Shown here in pieces: positions 29,703 to 29,980 of a stretch of DNA of 29,980 nt; position 1 is the first letter of the stretch; the number at the start of each line of letters is the position of its first letter. A program made the translations under genes and the position numbers. Under the pieces are notes generated by a model. That model did no database searches, was not told the origin of the DNA, and was given only the letters and a program-made list of their open reading frames with translations. The stretch is from positions 1-29,980 of the forward strand of contig CAKTOK010000017.1 in NCBI GenBank assembly GCA_934589835.1, given 5' to 3'. The DNA is from an uncultured Oscillospiraceae bacterium. GTDB lineage: Bacteria > Bacillota > Clostridia > Oscillospirales > Oscillospiraceae.

Positions 29703-29980
29703 ATGGAACAGATCATATTCAAGCCGGCGCTGTACAAGTACAGCACCTGCAAGGAATTTGCAGAGAGCTTTTCCCTGAGCGAGCGGGACCTGGTCTTGAC
29801 CAACGAATACATCTACGCACCGTATTTCGGGAAGCTGGCCCTGCCGTGCCATGTGGTATATCAGGAGAAGTACGGCATGGGCGAGCCCAGCGACGTCATG
29901 GCCGAGGCCATCCTGAAGGACATCGGCGGCCTGACCTTTGACCGCATCATCGCCATCGGCGGCGGCACCATCATCGATCT
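29703..29980 (+). CDS. Iron-type alcohol dehydrogenase, N-terminal fragment (4-hydroxybutyrate dehydrogenase-like)
   Basis: The window ends after 92 codons. The visible part starts MEQIIFKPALYKYSTCKEF and contains the nucleotide-binding GGGTIID motif (AIGGGTIIDL at the very end), which marks group III metal-dependent alcohol dehydrogenases. The opening resembles NAD-dependent 4-hydroxybutyrate dehydrogenases of Clostridia. The metal-binding half lies beyond the window. An AAAGAAAGGA site precedes the ATG. It continues the sigma-54 operon and would reduce or oxidise an aldehyde/alcohol product of the pathway (inference). Confidence 0.75.
   Translation, partial: MEQIIFKPALYKYSTCKEFAESFSLSERDLVLTNEYIYAPYFGKLALPCHVVYQEKYGMGEPSDVMAEAILKDIGGLTFDRIIAIGGGTIID

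Overview
The window reads as GC-rich chromosomal DNA from an anaerobic Firmicute of the class Clostridia, probably an Oscillospiraceae-like gut organism (inference). The grounds are an oxygen-sensitive class III ribonucleotide reductase with NrdR boxes, Bacillota-type Shine-Dalgarno sites (AGGAGG-like) before almost every gene, Gram-positive-style lipoproteins, a membrane ferredoxin/redoxin cluster with a tiny CLEC-motif protein as seen in Clostridioides, and sigma-54 control of carboxylate catabolism. No rRNA, tRNA, CRISPR array, IS element or phage gene was found.

Layout. 1-213: 3' end of a dihydrolipoamide dehydrogenase-like gene. 354-3421 (minus): nrdG then nrdD, driven by a consensus promoter carrying two NrdR boxes; NrdD has a redoxin domain fused at its C-terminus. 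3422-4191: long non-coding stretch with an orphan bidirectional terminator and a free-standing unit (extended -10 promoter, about 290 nt of nested helices, intrinsic terminator), a good candidate for a structured small RNA. 4192-5190: extended-SDR epimerase-like gene. 5301-7108 (minus): sensor kinase and OmpR-type regulator, divergent from 7238-9232, an electron-transfer operon (50-aa CLEC protein, membrane polyferredoxin, TlpA-like lipoprotein).

9233-19360: a self-contained catabolic operon. A LacI-family regulator heads it, behind a strong promoter flanked by three near-identical operator-like sites. It is followed by two tandem amidohydrolase-2 paralogues (the second lacking most metal ligands), a NitT/TauT-type ABC importer with two different permeases around a lipoprotein binding protein, a PfkB kinase, a NagB-like deaminase, a third amidohydrolase and a VOC protein, then a terminator. 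The simplest reading is import of a small conjugate, hydrolysis, phosphorylation of a (possibly amino-) sugar part and deamination into glycolysis. The substrate is not evident. 19547-20116 is a separate uridine-kinase-like gene.

20185-29980: a sigma-54 regulon. A PrpR-type activator (minus) diverges from a good -24/-12 promoter that drives a DapA-like aldolase/lyase, a D-2-hydroxyacid dehydrogenase, TctC, an SDR, TctB, TctA, a LarA-like nickel racemase/epimerase and the start of an iron-type alcohol dehydrogenase. Together these suggest uptake and stereochemical inversion, oxidation and cleavage of a hydroxy- or sugar-acid. The two catabolic operons, the degenerate amidohydrolase paralogue and the unassigned RNA are the parts most worth follow-up.
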